From the NCBI GenBank assembly GCA_023664325.1, contig JAMPFS010000001.1, forward strand, positions 24,420 to 80,461: DNA of 56,042 nucleotides. The letters run 5' to 3'. Under the pieces are notes generated by a model. That model worked only from the letters and a program-made list of their open reading frames with translations, had not been told where the DNA came from and searched no databases. This document shows, in pieces, positions 1 to 8,978 of the stretch (position 1 is the first letter of the stretch; every line of letters starts with the position of its first letter). The translations under genes and the position numbers were made by a program. Origin of the DNA: Clostridium sp. (GTDB taxonomy: Bacteria > Bacillota > Clostridia > Lachnospirales > Lachnospiraceae).

Positions 1-288
1 CGGGCTGCCTCTTCTGCCGCCCGGCGCGCTTCTTCCTCCGCTTTGCGCCTTGCTTCCTCTTCCGCTGCCTTGCGGGCTGCCTCTTCTGCCGCCCGGCGCG
101 CTTCTTCCTCCGCTTTGCGCCTTGCTTCCTCTTCCGCTGCCTTGCGGGCTGCCTCTTCTGCCGCCCGGCGCGCTTCTTCCTCTGCTTTGCGTTTTGCTTC
201 CTCTTCCGCTGCCTTGCGGGCTGCCTCTTCCTCCGCTTTGCGCCTTGCTTCCTCTTCCGCTGCCTTGCGAGCTGCCTCTTCTGCCGCC
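1..288. repeat. 72-bp in-gene tandem repeats
   Basis: Units at 1-72, 73-144 and 145-216 are nearly identical; 217-264 and 265-288 are shortened copies. They encode the 24-residue charged helical repeat of the partial gene. High identity at the DNA level suggests recent expansion, and copy number could vary between strains. Confidence 0.9.
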
Positions 289-1439
289 TTGTTATCAGCC
301 CCACCGCTTAAATTAATAAAATCATCATCGTCATCATCATCAAAATCTATATTATAAGCGCTTTGAACATCATTTGAATCACCCGGTCGTTGACGAACCG
401 GTACAACACTTACAATATCACCATTTTCATCTGTTGTCTGTGCCGTTCTTGTTTCATTTTTAACGGTCTGAACCTTCGCTCCAGAATCAACCCAGCTTAT
501 TTCCTCAGATGCATCAGAACCCTCTGCGCTCGTGTTCCATGTATTTTCACCATCAACAACAACGGTATTCGAATCTCCTACTACCTGCACCGGTTCCGGA
601 ACAGGATGTGCTTGTGCAGCTGAATTAACTGCATTCACATTCAATGCAACTGTGCTTTCATCCGCACCGCCCTTGCTTTCCGGTGCTGTAATTTCAATAC
701 CTAAACCGCTGCCGCCCATTCCCATGTTTGTAAGGCTTTCCTGACCGGAAGTTGGATTGGACAATGTTGGACCATTTCCAGTTGGATTGGACAATGTTGG
801 ACCATTTCCCAGTCCTCCTAATCCACCTCCTGCTAAATTCGCTTGTGGCTCTACACCCTTAGGCGCTTCTTCTGGTTGGATTCCAGCCGCCTTCATACGC
901 TTTTTCTCTTCTAACTTCTGCATCTCCTCTGGAGAAATTGTTCTGAATTGCGGCTTTTGATTACCATTTGAGGAAGACTTACTTGTTGGAGTCTTTGCTG
1001 CTGCTTGTTTTTGATTAGCTGCTTCTTTTGCCGCTTTTTCTTTTTCAACCTGTGCTCTAATGGCTGCTATTAATGCTTCTGTCTGATCCATTTTCTTCTC
1101 TTGCACCCGCCTTTCTGCTGCGATTTTAGCCTCTTCTTCTGCTTTCATTTGGGCTAACCTGTCTTCTTCTGCCTTCATCTCTGCAATTTTTCTTTGTCTT
1201 TCTGCAGCCAGTTGGGGATTATTTTTGATCTCTTCCCTTTCTTTTCTTGCTGCATCTCTTTGTTCAAATGCAAGCGCACGCATGCGCATCTCTTCCTGTT
1301 TTTGTGCAAGCGCTGCTTTCGCTTCCGTTTCTCTCTTTTCCCTCGCAGCCTTCATTTCAGGAGTTTCCTGCAATTCCGACTGTCCTGCAAATTGATTCCG
1401 GTTATTGGAACCACCGCCACCCTTTAACTGAATCCCCAT
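1..1439 (-). CDS. Ala/Glu/Arg-rich helical repeat protein (partial, C-terminus off window)
   Basis: Open reading frame reading leftward off the window edge; about 479 codons are visible, starting MGIQLKGGGG. Residues ~25-190 are almost all K/E/A/R/Q and should form a long coiled coil or single helix. A Gly/Pro/Ser/Asn-rich linker follows, with GNGPTLSNPT repeated twice (27-bp DNA repeat near 755-810). After a run of acidic residues (FDDDDDDDF) come near-perfect 24-residue repeats of the type KAAEEEARRKAEEEARRAAE, encoded by 72-bp DNA repeats at 1-72, 73-144 and 145-216, then shorter ones. No enzyme domain or signal peptide is visible. The start lies 6 bp after the stop of the TPR gene, so the two are probably co-transcribed. 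Function not recognised; a scaffold or filament role would be a guess. Confidence 0.8.
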   Translation of the reverse strand, partial: MGIQLKGGGGSNNRNQFAGQSELQETPEMKAAREKRETEAKAALAQKQEEMRMRALAFEQRDAARKEREEIKNNPQLAAERQRKIAEMKAEEDRLAQMKAEEEAKIAAERRVQEKKMDQTEALIAAIRAQVEKEKAAKEAANQKQAAAKTPTSKSSSNGNQKPQFRTISPEEMQKLEEKKRMKAAGIQPEEAPKGVEPQANLAGGGLGGLGNGPTLSNPTGNGPTLSNPTSGQESLTNMGMGGSGLGIEITAPESKGGADESTVALNVNAVNSAAQAHPVPEPVQVVGDSNTVVVDGENTWNTSAEGSDASEEISWVDSGAKVQTVKNETRTAQTTDENGDIVSVVPVRQRPGDSNDVQSAYNIDFDDDDDDDFINLSGGADNKAAEEAARKAAEEEARRKAEEEAARKAAEEEAKRKAEEEARRAAEEAARKAAEEEARRKAEEEARRAAEEAARKAAEEEARRKAEEEARRAAEEAA

Positions 1440-1445
1440 ACATCA

Positions 1446-4184
1446 TCATCTACTTTCTTTTAAATCCATTAACTTTTTCGTCATATCTTCTGTAATCAGA
1501 ATATTAATTCTCAGTAAATGCCGCCGCTCTGTCTTTTGTATAACAGCTTCTACTTCCCCAGTTTGTTCTGATAATTCAGCAGCCATCACATCTTCTTCAC
1601 CCGAATCGGCAACCACTGCCATCTCCCCATATTCCTCAGGTTGTTCTTCTATGACTACATCCTCCGCAAGTTCATACGCTGTCTCTGCCTCGGCTGGCTC
1701 ACTGATATATTCTTCCGGCTGCTTCTCTATTACTACATCCTCCGCAGGTTCATACGGTATCTCTGCTTTTGTCGGCTCACTGACATATTCTTCTGACTGC
1801 TCCTCTATTACCACATCCTCGACAGGCTCATACGGCATCTCTGCTTTTGTCGGCTCACTGATATATTCTTCTGGCTGCTCTTCTATCACCACATCCGCAA
1901 CAGGTTCGTACGCTGTCTCTGCCTCGGCTATCGTATCTGACGCAATATTCACCGATTCCACGGTGTCCTGCATCCACGTTGTCTCCGATTCTACCGTATA
2001 TTGTGTCCATTCATTTTCCTGCTCAACAACGGTTTCCGGCTGCTCTGTTACTTCTTCTATGTCGACTAAGGCTTCCGGCTGTTCCTTCACCTCTTCCACA
2101 TCAACTAAGGCTTCCGGCTGTTCTTCCACCTCTTCTGCATCAACTAAGGCTTCCGGCTGTTCCTTCACCTCTTCTATATCAGCCAAAACTTCCGGCTGCT
2201 CTTTTACTTCTTCCGGTACAATCTCGTTAAATTCGATAACATCTTCCTGTGCATATATAATCTCAACTGTAGGAACATCTTCATCAGCGCCATGTAAATT
2301 ATCATATAACTGCGCATGGGTCGGTTTATCATCCATAACCGGTTCAAAGGTTTCAAAAGAGTAATCTTCTATTTCAAAGCCGTGATTTTCATAACTTGCC
2401 TTCGACTCAAATTTTGTCGAATCCTCGCCTGTATAAAACTCTTTATTATCAATCATCTGGTGCAAAATGTTAGCGGCATCCGGTATTTCCTCTTCCATCT
2501 TGGCATCTACATCAGACTGAACAATCTTAATGTAGCCTAATGACTCTAACGGCTTTTCCTCTTCCTCCTCTGTTACAATTGCAAGAAAACGCTCTTTTAA
2601 TTGTATGAATTCTTTTCCGGAAACAGACACCATTTTATTATCTGTCTCATTCAGATTTGGTACAACATCTGAATCAAAAACCAATCCCTCTTTTTTCATT
2701 CGGTTCTTGGCTTTCTTTTCTTCTTCAAGCTTAAGCTGAGCTTCTAATGCCTCTAACTCCAAACGCTCCGCTTCTGCTTTCTTAGCCTCTAATTCTGCAA
2801 TTTCTGCCGTTGACATCGCTTCTAAAGAATCCGGAATCAGTGCATCTAATTCTTCATTTGTTACAACCTGTCCCACCGGCTTCTTAGGAGGTTCTAACAC
2901 ACTTTCAATAATTCCATCCACAATTTCATTTTGGTTTGAAATCCCTTTGGCATCATGCTCCTCTTCAGTCGCTTTCACACCAACCGCTTCTCCAAGAACA
3001 TCCGTTGCCTTTTTAACATTTCCCTTAACTGTCTTTGCAACGGATTTAACCTGTTCCTTTGCCTTCTCCGCATCAATTTCCCTTGCGGCTTTTACAGCTT
3101 GCTTTGCAGATTCTTTAATATGTTCTGTGCTTGTTCTTTTGGATAACAGTTTCTCTAATGCTGCCTCTCGCTCCTGCTTTATCTGTTCCTCAGAAACTAT
3201 ATCAGAATTTCCTGATTCTGTAGATGTTATACCATCTACATCCTGAGCAGACTGCTCATGTTCGGAAGAAATCTCGTTTTGATGATTATCCTGTTCTACT
3301 TCGGCAGTTTCTGTTGTATCCTTTGCACTCCTTTTCTTAGATGCTTTCTTTTGGGCTGGTTTTTCATCAGTTTTATTGGATGTTGTCTTTTCGGAAGCTG
3401 ACTTCTTTTTCTTTTTGGTCTTCTTTTCCTTTGCAGGTTTGATATCAATACCTTCTCGATCTTCTGCCTCCACCATGATCTTAGCATCTGGTGGATACAT
3501 CCTCAAGTGATCTGCTTTTAAAAGCTCCTCCTCTTCTTCCATCAAATCACCGAACAACTCTGTATCTTCTTCTATTTCCTGTTTTGGATATACATAAAAA
3601 TATGCATCCACATCCAACTTATCTTCGATATAATCAATTGCCGGCTGCACATAGATAGAATCTTTAAAATTCTCCAAGATATAACGGCTTTCATCTAAAG
3701 CTTTGTCCTTGCGATCCAGCTTATCATAAAGCAGCACGGATTCAAAATTCCACCGGTCTTCCGGAAGTCGTTCCAAAATCGGTATTAAAATGGATGCAAG
3801 CTCCTTCACATCCGCTCCGATTCCCTTTTTCATAATATATTCAACATACTCCTTTTGATTATCCTCCGGAGTTGTATAAAACGTATATTGCTCATAATAA
3901 CGCTGTGCTTTCTTAAAATAACCCAGCTCTAAATACAACTGTATCAGTTCCGCAATAATACGAAGACCCTGTGGTGCCATCTTATGTGCTTTTAATAATA
4001 TCTTACGGCTGTCATAATAACGCTTGTTCTCTCGGAAAACCTCACCACTAATTCGTAAAAACTGGGGGTTAATTGACTTATCCAAATCCTGTGTATCCAA
4101 AATCTCTAAAGCTTCTGCATACTTTTTCTCTTCTGCTAATTCTTTTATGCGATTAATACTGGATATACTAATTCCCGTAGCCAC
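1446..4184 (-). CDS. TPR protein with long acidic repeat-rich tail
   Basis: 912 residues from a GTG start at 4184. I prefer this over the GTG 9 nt upstream because GAGGTGA then lies 5 nt before it. The N-terminal ~210 residues contain tetratricopeptide-like helix pairs (KKYAEALEIL, ALILKAHKMAP-like). Then comes a Lys/Ser/Ala-rich basic stretch, a Glu/Lys coiled-coil-like part, and an acidic region with five copies of a 13-residue repeat (EEVKEQPEALVDI) and four copies of a 26-residue repeat (AYEPVADVVIEEQPEEY and following). The C-terminus is short and basic. There is no signal peptide or membrane segment, so it is probably cytoplasmic and mostly disordered. It is coupled to the helical-repeat gene downstream. 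TPR domains usually bind proteins; the specific role is unknown. Confidence 0.85.
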   Translation of the reverse strand: MATGISISSINRIKELAEEKKYAEALEILDTQDLDKSINPQFLRISGEVFRENKRYYDSRKILLKAHKMAPQGLRIIAELIQLYLELGYFKKAQRYYEQYTFYTTPEDNQKEYVEYIMKKGIGADVKELASILIPILERLPEDRWNFESVLLYDKLDRKDKALDESRYILENFKDSIYVQPAIDYIEDKLDVDAYFYVYPKQEIEEDTELFGDLMEEEEELLKADHLRMYPPDAKIMVEAEDREGIDIKPAKEKKTKKKKKSASEKTTSNKTDEKPAQKKASKKRSAKDTTETAEVEQDNHQNEISSEHEQSAQDVDGITSTESGNSDIVSEEQIKQEREAALEKLLSKRTSTEHIKESAKQAVKAAREIDAEKAKEQVKSVAKTVKGNVKKATDVLGEAVGVKATEEEHDAKGISNQNEIVDGIIESVLEPPKKPVGQVVTNEELDALIPDSLEAMSTAEIAELEAKKAEAERLELEALEAQLKLEEEKKAKNRMKKEGLVFDSDVVPNLNETDNKMVSVSGKEFIQLKERFLAIVTEEEEEKPLESLGYIKIVQSDVDAKMEEEIPDAANILHQMIDNKEFYTGEDSTKFESKASYENHGFEIEDYSFETFEPVMDDKPTHAQLYDNLHGADEDVPTVEIIYAQEDVIEFNEIVPEEVKEQPEVLADIEEVKEQPEALVDAEEVEEQPEALVDVEEVKEQPEALVDIEEVTEQPETVVEQENEWTQYTVESETTWMQDTVESVNIASDTIAEAETAYEPVADVVIEEQPEEYISEPTKAEMPYEPVEDVVIEEQSEEYVSEPTKAEIPYEPAEDVVIEKQPEEYISEPAEAETAYELAEDVVIEEQPEEYGEMAVVADSGEEDVMAAELSEQTGEVEAVIQKTERRHLLRINILITEDMTKKLMDLKESR

Positions 4185-4329
4185 AAAACTCACCTCATAA
4201 ATCTCACTCTATTTAGTTTAACACATCGTGAAATCTTTGACAACAATAAACCTTAACTATTCTTCCCAATCCCTTACCTGAACCTGTGGTATCATCCTGT
4301 TTTACAGGTGATAGATATATATAGTAATT

Positions 4330-4360
4330 TTTGGAAGCGGAGTTTTCACTCCGCTTCTGA
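4330..4360 (-). terminator. hairpin downstream of the YbjQ-like gene
   Basis: GAAGCGGAGT and ACTCCGCTTC pair around a GAAA loop just after the stop at 4372. The U-tract is poor, so it may stabilise the 3' end rather than terminate strongly. Confidence 0.5.
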
Positions 4361-4371
4361 AATCTGACATT

Positions 4372-5472
4372 TTAACCCTCAAATACTTTCATAACCTTTT
4401 CCAATACTGTTCCGGTCATATCTCCTCTTGTTTTCTCATACTGCAAACCGGACTCCATCGTTTCCAACAGCTCCATGCGGTACTTGGCATCAATGGCGCC
4501 TTTCTTAATGTATTCCATTAAAACATCCTTCATTGCAGATACATTCGGAAGATCTTTCATACGGTTATACATTTCCTCATAATTAAATCCAACATTCATT
4601 CGCAGTTCTTCTTCTTTACGACCACAGATTACACATTCCTCATCTCCGGCTGCATTGACATAACCGCAGTTACATAACCATGTCGTTCCATCTGATTTGT
4701 AGCGTTCCACTGCATCCTTGCCACGCTTCTCTTTAAGTCCCTGTAAACCATGTACAGAAAGTGTAACATCAATCGGATCGGAATCCGGAACAAACACTCC
4801 CTTAGAAGTCACATATTTCTTAACATATACTTTAACATCCTTGATTAATGGGATTGCCTTTACCGGAAGCTTACATTCCACCAGCTCTGCCTGTAATTTT
4901 GTAATATTGTTTTTCTCAAACACGAAATCCATCCCCTGTAATAAAAGCTTCTCCTCATAATAGTTGGTAAGCTCAATATCACAGCGTACCGCTTTAATTT
5001 CATTCTGATTATAATTGTAAAACAGTGGCGCAATCTTAACGACATTGTCCTCACCCATAATTGTTACCTCAACCGGACGCGGAATCAGCATGTTATAATA
5101 ATTGCTGACATAAATCTTTGAAGTAATCACCTTATGTAATTCTTCCTTCTTCTTAATCTTAACTGCCGTTCCTGATGCAACGGTTCCAATTGCGCTGCCG
5201 GAAAAACCAGTATAGTTTAACTCCACACCAATAATGGCATTTGCATCCCGCTTCTCAGCAATCTTGATCAGATTATCCAACGCATTCTCACTGGCATTCT
5301 CCAGTTTGCTTGTGATATTCGAATTCTCCTGTGCTGACCATTCCGCAATATTAGACGAAAGATCCTTGAAAAAATTAGAACTTAAGGCAATCTGTCCATT
5401 AATAAAACCTAAATACTCTACAATTTCATAACCTTCAAATCCTTCGCCGCTTGTCAATTTAATATTTCCCAT
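4372..5472 (-). CDS. YbjQ/UPF0145-like protein with C-terminal zinc ribbon
   Basis: 366 residues from ATG 5472, chosen for the GGGAGGA site 6 nt upstream; a longer frame begins further out without a site. The first ~110 residues resemble the YbjQ (UPF0145) fold: a GYEIVEYLGFINGQ start, an amphipathic helix, AEKRDANAIIGVELNY, then a glycine-rich strand. The middle is not recognised. Near residue 270 is a four-cysteine zinc ribbon (CNCGY then CVICG) like RanBP-type fingers. YbjQ proteins form pentamers of unknown function; metal binding has been proposed. The gene has its own promoter at 5507-5534 and is monocistronic. Confidence 0.75.
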   Translation of the reverse strand: MGNIKLTSGEGFEGYEIVEYLGFINGQIALSSNFFKDLSSNIAEWSAQENSNITSKLENASENALDNLIKIAEKRDANAIIGVELNYTGFSGSAIGTVASGTAVKIKKKEELHKVITSKIYVSNYYNMLIPRPVEVTIMGEDNVVKIAPLFYNYNQNEIKAVRCDIELTNYYEEKLLLQGMDFVFEKNNITKLQAELVECKLPVKAIPLIKDVKVYVKKYVTSKGVFVPDSDPIDVTLSVHGLQGLKEKRGKDAVERYKSDGTTWLCNCGYVNAAGDEECVICGRKEEELRMNVGFNYEEMYNRMKDLPNVSAMKDVLMEYIKKGAIDAKYRMELLETMESGLQYEKTRGDMTGTVLEKVMKVFEG

Positions 5473-5506
5473 CACATATCCTCCCAAATTTACATAATCT
5501 TTTATG

Positions 5507-5534
5507 ATTATAGCACATTTTTTCATGATGACAA
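5507..5534 (-). promoter_or_regulatory. sigma-70 type promoter of the YbjQ-like gene
   Basis: On the minus strand: -35 TTGTCA, 16-bp spacer, -10 TATAAT. It lies about 35 bp before the chosen start codon. Confidence 0.75.
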
Positions 5535-5655
5535 AGCATTTTTTATACATTTTATCGTTTTTTTTACTTTTTTTTGTGTATTTTTACTCAATTTTTCTAT
5601 TTATCCTGTATTTCAAACGCCTTTCTATTGTAGTTTCCATAAAACTGCCTTTTAA

Positions 5656-5702
5656 AATACCCTGCATATGCCAGATAAAAGCTCTGACGCACACAGGGTA
5701 TT
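5656..5702 (-). terminator. possible terminator after folA
   Basis: Perfect 9-bp inverted repeat AATACCCTG/CAGGGTATT with a loop of about 29 nt, followed on the minus strand by TTTTAAAA. It starts 20 bp after the folA stop. The long loop makes it a weak call. Confidence 0.45.
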
Positions 5703-5721
5703 AAACCAGCTAAATTTTTAT

Positions 5722-6231
5722 CTATGCCTCAATTGCTCTTGGATTTCTATTTTCATACCGGTAAAAATAATACTCCAAATCAAAATAAGTCTGCTCATCA
5801 CTCTCTCCGGTAATCACCCAGTTATCCATCTCGTCCAGATTCGGAAAATATTTATCCGCCTCATAGCTGTAATGAATCTTTGTCACATGCGCTGTCTCAC
5901 AATATGGATACATCATATTGTAAACGCTTTCCCCGCCGATAACAAAAATATCATCACTGTCATAATCGGTAAGCGTTTCAAGCAGTTCCTCCTTCGAGTG
6001 GACAATGATCGCATCCTTTGCCTCAAAATCCAAGTCATGGGTTAAAATAATATTGGTCCTGCCCTTTAATGGCAGCCCTCCCGGAAAACCTGCCAGTGTC
6101 TTCCGCCCCAGCACCACGACATGTCCCATCGTAATCTGCCTGAAAAATTTGTGATCCTCCGGAATACTCACCAAAAGATTATTCTTATTTCCAATTGCCC
6201 AGTTCTCATCTACCGCTACAATCAGCTGCAT
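5722..6231 (-). CDS. folA: dihydrofolate reductase
   Basis: 169 residues, the usual length. It reduces dihydrofolate to tetrahydrofolate with NADPH in the cytoplasm, restoring the folate that thymidylate synthase oxidises. Visible family features: MQLIVAVDENWAIGNKN at the N-terminus, the active-site acidic/helix region SIPEDHKFFRQ, the cofactor motif VVVLGRKTLAGFPGGLPL and the IFVIGGESVYNMMYPY motif. It lies directly downstream of thyA on the same strand with about 165 bp between, the common thyA-folA pairing, so the two probably form one unit. Confidence 0.95.
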   Translation of the reverse strand: MQLIVAVDENWAIGNKNNLLVSIPEDHKFFRQITMGHVVVLGRKTLAGFPGGLPLKGRTNIILTHDLDFEAKDAIIVHSKEELLETLTDYDSDDIFVIGGESVYNMMYPYCETAHVTKIHYSYEADKYFPNLDEMDNWVITGESDEQTYFDLEYYFYRYENRNPRAIEA

Positions 6232-6397
6232 ATCCTGTCCTCCAATTCCACTATGCTTTCATTACCAACCAACTCCGTTTTTAATCTGCTATCCGCTTGG
6301 TTATAGCCTCCCTCCCGTTCAGGCTTATTTCAATTCCACCGTTCCGTCCTCGTTTGGCTCTAATCTCATCCGCTTACTAACTGCGACAACTGTTTTC

Positions 6398-7246
6398 CTA
6401 CACCGCCACCGGAATATTTTCTATCTGCGGCCCTGCCTGATAGTCTTCAATTCGGATATCATCGGTCGTAAACTGATAGAAATCCTTTATCTCCGGATTC
6501 AACGTCACCTTTGGCGCCGGATAGACAGGTCTTGCAATCAGCTCCTTTACGATATCAATATGCCGGTCATAAATATGCGCATCCGCAATCACATGGACAA
6601 GCTCCCCTGCCTCCATATCACAAACCTGCGCCAGCATATAAACCAATACCGCATACTGTACCACATTCCAGTTATTTGCCGTCAAAATATCCTGCGACCG
6701 CTGATTCAATATCGCATTTAACGTGAGCTTGTCATGCCCTGCTTTCTTCGTTACATTAAAGGTCATGCTGTATGCGCACGGATACAGATTCATTTCGTGC
6801 AAATCCTGATGAACATAGAGATTCGTCATAATCCTCCTGCTGTACGGATTATTTTTCAAATCATAAATCACACGGTCCACCTGATCCATCATGCCTTCCT
6901 GATATTGATGCTTTACCCCCATCTGATATCCATACGCCTTACCAATGGAGCCATTTTCATCTGCCCATTCGTCCCACACATGGCTTTTCAAATCATGAAT
7001 GTTATTGGATTTCTTCTGCCAAATCCAGAGCAGCTCATCGACCGCAGACTTGATATAGGTTTTGCGCAGAGTAATTGCCGGAAATTCCTTTGATAAATCA
7101 TAGCGGTTTACCACGCCAAACTGTTTGATTGTATAGGCAAAACTTCCGTCCTCCCATTTCGGCCTTACCTTTTCTCCCTCTGTACTATATCCATTTTCTA
7201 TGATATCCGTACACATATGAATAAATAATTTGTCTGCGTAACTCAT
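6398..7246 (-). CDS. thyA: thymidylate synthase
   Basis: 282 residues, slightly longer than E. coli ThyA (264). It methylates dUMP to dTMP using methylene-tetrahydrofolate. Seen: NPYSRRIMTNLY (phosphate-binding arginines), the active-site cysteine in LYPCAYSMTFNV, QRSQDILTANNWNVVQYA (the arginine, aspartate and asparagine of the dUMP site) and HVIADAHIYDRH. The active-site loop reads YPCAYS rather than the more usual PPCH, so this is a divergent branch of the family. The site AGGAG precedes the ATG. folA follows, supplying the reduced folate that this enzyme consumes. Confidence 0.93.
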   Translation of the reverse strand: MSYADKLFIHMCTDIIENGYSTEGEKVRPKWEDGSFAYTIKQFGVVNRYDLSKEFPAITLRKTYIKSAVDELLWIWQKKSNNIHDLKSHVWDEWADENGSIGKAYGYQMGVKHQYQEGMMDQVDRVIYDLKNNPYSRRIMTNLYVHQDLHEMNLYPCAYSMTFNVTKKAGHDKLTLNAILNQRSQDILTANNWNVVQYAVLVYMLAQVCDMEAGELVHVIADAHIYDRHIDIVKELIARPVYPAPKVTLNPEIKDFYQFTTDDIRIEDYQAGPQIENIPVAV

Positions 7247-7311
7247 CTTAATACTCCTAATTTTATTTTCTGCAAAAACATTTCTGCGGTGATTTGCCCA
7301 TGGTGATTCAT

Positions 7312-7665
7312 TCAGGGAAAATCTCCTCCCAGCAAAAGGTTAATTCCCAGAAACACACAGCCTGATAAAAAGAGGCAGCCGACAGAGCAGGCAGTCAATA
7401 CAAATACTTTCAGCCAGAAAAATCCGTAAATTTTATTATCCCTTATCCCTGTTTTTTTCGCTACAGATAATTTATACAGCCAAAACAGCCCTGCAAAGGA
7501 CAACACGAAATAGACAACCAATGCAGCATATTCCAAGCCCCAAAAAAAGAAAAACCAGCACAAGGTTCCAACTATGGTGGACATCAAAATAAATGATACC
7601 AATATTTTGATAAAATGATTCTTTTGAAGATAATCTGCAACCCAGCCCGGACGATACCATTTCAT
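7312..7665 (-). CDS. small membrane protein, three predicted helices
   Basis: 117 residues from ATG 7665 (a TTG start 24 nt upstream is possible; GAAAGAAG lies 8 nt before the ATG). Three hydrophobic segments are seen: ILVSFILMSTIVGTLCWFFF, YAALVVYFVLSFAGLFWLY, and a long one near the C-terminus (VFVLTACSVGCLFLSGCVF). A basic loop separates the second and third. No family recognised. It follows the HEQEH protein by about 30 bp, so they may be co-transcribed. Confidence 0.6.
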   Translation of the reverse strand: MKWYRPGWVADYLQKNHFIKILVSFILMSTIVGTLCWFFFFWGLEYAALVVYFVLSFAGLFWLYKLSVAKKTGIRDNKIYGFFWLKVFVLTACSVGCLFLSGCVFLGINLLLGGDFP

Positions 7666-7695
7666 AATCAGGTCTTCTTTCTTATTCAAATATTC

Positions 7696-8160
7696 CTATG
7701 CCGCATAGTCCACAAAATTCCCTTTGGTCGCTTCTGCCTCAAACGCCTTCCGGTTCTGGCTGTACGGATCATCCGCATAAGTCCGCATCATGGTACGTGT
7801 CTCGCCTCCGGCTATGTAAGTTCTGCCACACTCCGGGCAGACTGCTGTTTTTAAGGACACTGTCGCAGAAAGCAGTTGCTTATTCTCTTTATTTCCCTCC
7901 GCAACCGCATTGGCAACATGCTCCTGTTCGTGAGACATAACCTTTGCGTAAGATTCCTCCGGAGAGATTTTCCCCGGTGTTTTAAAGGAAACCATCTCGT
8001 CCGAGCCATCCTGATACCGCCTGTTCTTACAGGTCTGACACTCTACCGGTGCAACCTTTCCCGAACTGAATACCGTATTATCTGTATTCACTGGCGTTAC
8101 ATAGCTTACATTTGCTGCCGGTATAATATAACGGTTACTTGCTCCGATTCCATTAATCAT
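7696..8160 (-). CDS. SprA-like putative metalloprotease-related protein
   Basis: 154 residues from ATG 8160 (GGGAG 6 nt upstream; a longer frame from 8184 lacks a site). It carries an HEQEH motif in YAKVMSHEQEHVANAVAEG, which matches the HExxH zinc-protease signature, plus two CxxC pairs (CQTCKNRRYQDGSDEMVSF and CPECGRTYIAGGETRTMM). This arrangement resembles the SprA-related family. No signal peptide or membrane segment is visible. The catalytic activity of the family is not established to my knowledge; the protease label is inference from the motif. Confidence 0.65.
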   Translation of the reverse strand: MINGIGASNRYIIPAANVSYVTPVNTDNTVFSSGKVAPVECQTCKNRRYQDGSDEMVSFKTPGKISPEESYAKVMSHEQEHVANAVAEGNKENKQLLSATVSLKTAVCPECGRTYIAGGETRTMMRTYADDPYSQNRKAFEAEATKGNFVDYAA

Positions 8161-8277
8161 ATGCTGCTCCCTTCTGAAAAACAATTATTAATATTGTAGC
8201 TTAAAATGGAAATGAATACAACAAATTTTTCCTGTCCAATGAATTGTTTTGCAAATCCCCACGAAAACCTTTCCTGC

Positions 8278-8823
8278 CTATACCTCACCGATAAGTGTTA
8301 CAATCACCTTATCATGCCCGACCGCCTCTAAAAACGGTCCCATAATATCTGCTGTTTTTATCTTCATGCTGGACGTGCACACGCAGGGATGGCACCCCAG
8401 ATATTCCCCCTGTAAAATGTCTTTATCCACCACAAGCTGCACTTTATGATCCGTATCATTTATCAGCCCCATCACACTGACCGCACCGGGATGAATATCC
8501 AGATACTTCACCATATCCTCCTCGCTGGCAAAAGACAGTCTTGCACATCCAAGCTGGGAAGTAATTTCTTTGGTTTTAAACGGCTTATCTCCCGGCATCA
8601 TCAACAGATAAAACTGCGTTTTCTGCCGGTTACACAAAAACAAATTTTTACAGATCGTTGCCTCCAATACCCTGTCAATTTCATAACACGCTTCCATAGT
8701 ATCTGCCCTTCCGTGGTCCGTGCGGTAATAGGTAACCCCCAGTTTATCTAAAAAATCATATACCCTGATTTCCCGGTTCTCCCGTCCTTCGTCTGTTTCC
8801 GGTCTTCCTATGTATAACTCCAT
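8278..8823 (-). CDS. YbaK-type aminoacyl-tRNA editing (prolyl-tRNA deacylase-like) protein
   Basis: 181 residues from ATG 8823, chosen because GGAGGAG lies 6 nt upstream, inside the longer frame that starts at 8838. It matches the free-standing YbaK/ProX editing domain: VYDFLDKLGVTYYRTDH, the lysine in ATICKNLFLCNRQ, LLMMPGDKPFKTKEI, LGCARLSFASEEDMVKYL, HPGAVSVMGLINDT and the glycine/histidine strand LGCHPC. Such proteins hydrolyse alanine (or another wrong amino acid) from tRNA-Pro in trans. The exact substrate cannot be told from sequence. Confidence 0.85.
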   Translation of the reverse strand: MELYIGRPETDEGRENREIRVYDFLDKLGVTYYRTDHGRADTMEACYEIDRVLEATICKNLFLCNRQKTQFYLLMMPGDKPFKTKEITSQLGCARLSFASEEDMVKYLDIHPGAVSVMGLINDTDHKVQLVVDKDILQGEYLGCHPCVCTSSMKIKTADIMGPFLEAVGHDKVIVTLIGEV

Positions 8824-8854
8824 TGTATACTCCTCCATTTATTCCTTGACAGTC

Positions 8855-8910
8855 ATGAGCAAAACTTACATGTTCGCAATCAGGTTTGGGCAAGTACTGT
8901 TTTTGCTCAT
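8855..8910. repeat. palindromic dispersed repeat, copy 1
   Basis: ATGAGCAAAAC at the left end and GTTTTTGCTCAT at the right end, 56 bp in all. The ends match copy 4 at 55668-55738. It lies between the editing gene and the phosphatase gene. Confidence 0.7.
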
Positions 8911-8978
8911 CTGTGCTAAATAATATTTACTAATTGCAAAACCACTTATTTTCAAAATCCAGCCGTGCAATCATCAAA

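Noticed and set aside
1..288. Regular 72-bp repeats as a possible CRISPR array
   Set aside because: The units are contiguous without unique spacers and keep an open frame; they are coding repeats. No CRISPR array was seen elsewhere in the window.
43..357. Rightward Ala/Ser/Leu-rich frames at the left edge
   Set aside because: Shadows of the charged helical repeats read on the minus strand.
1651..2364. Rightward Ser/Thr-rich frame of 237 codons
   Set aside because: It is the antisense shadow of the acidic repeats of the TPR protein; no binding site and composition dictated by the opposite strand.
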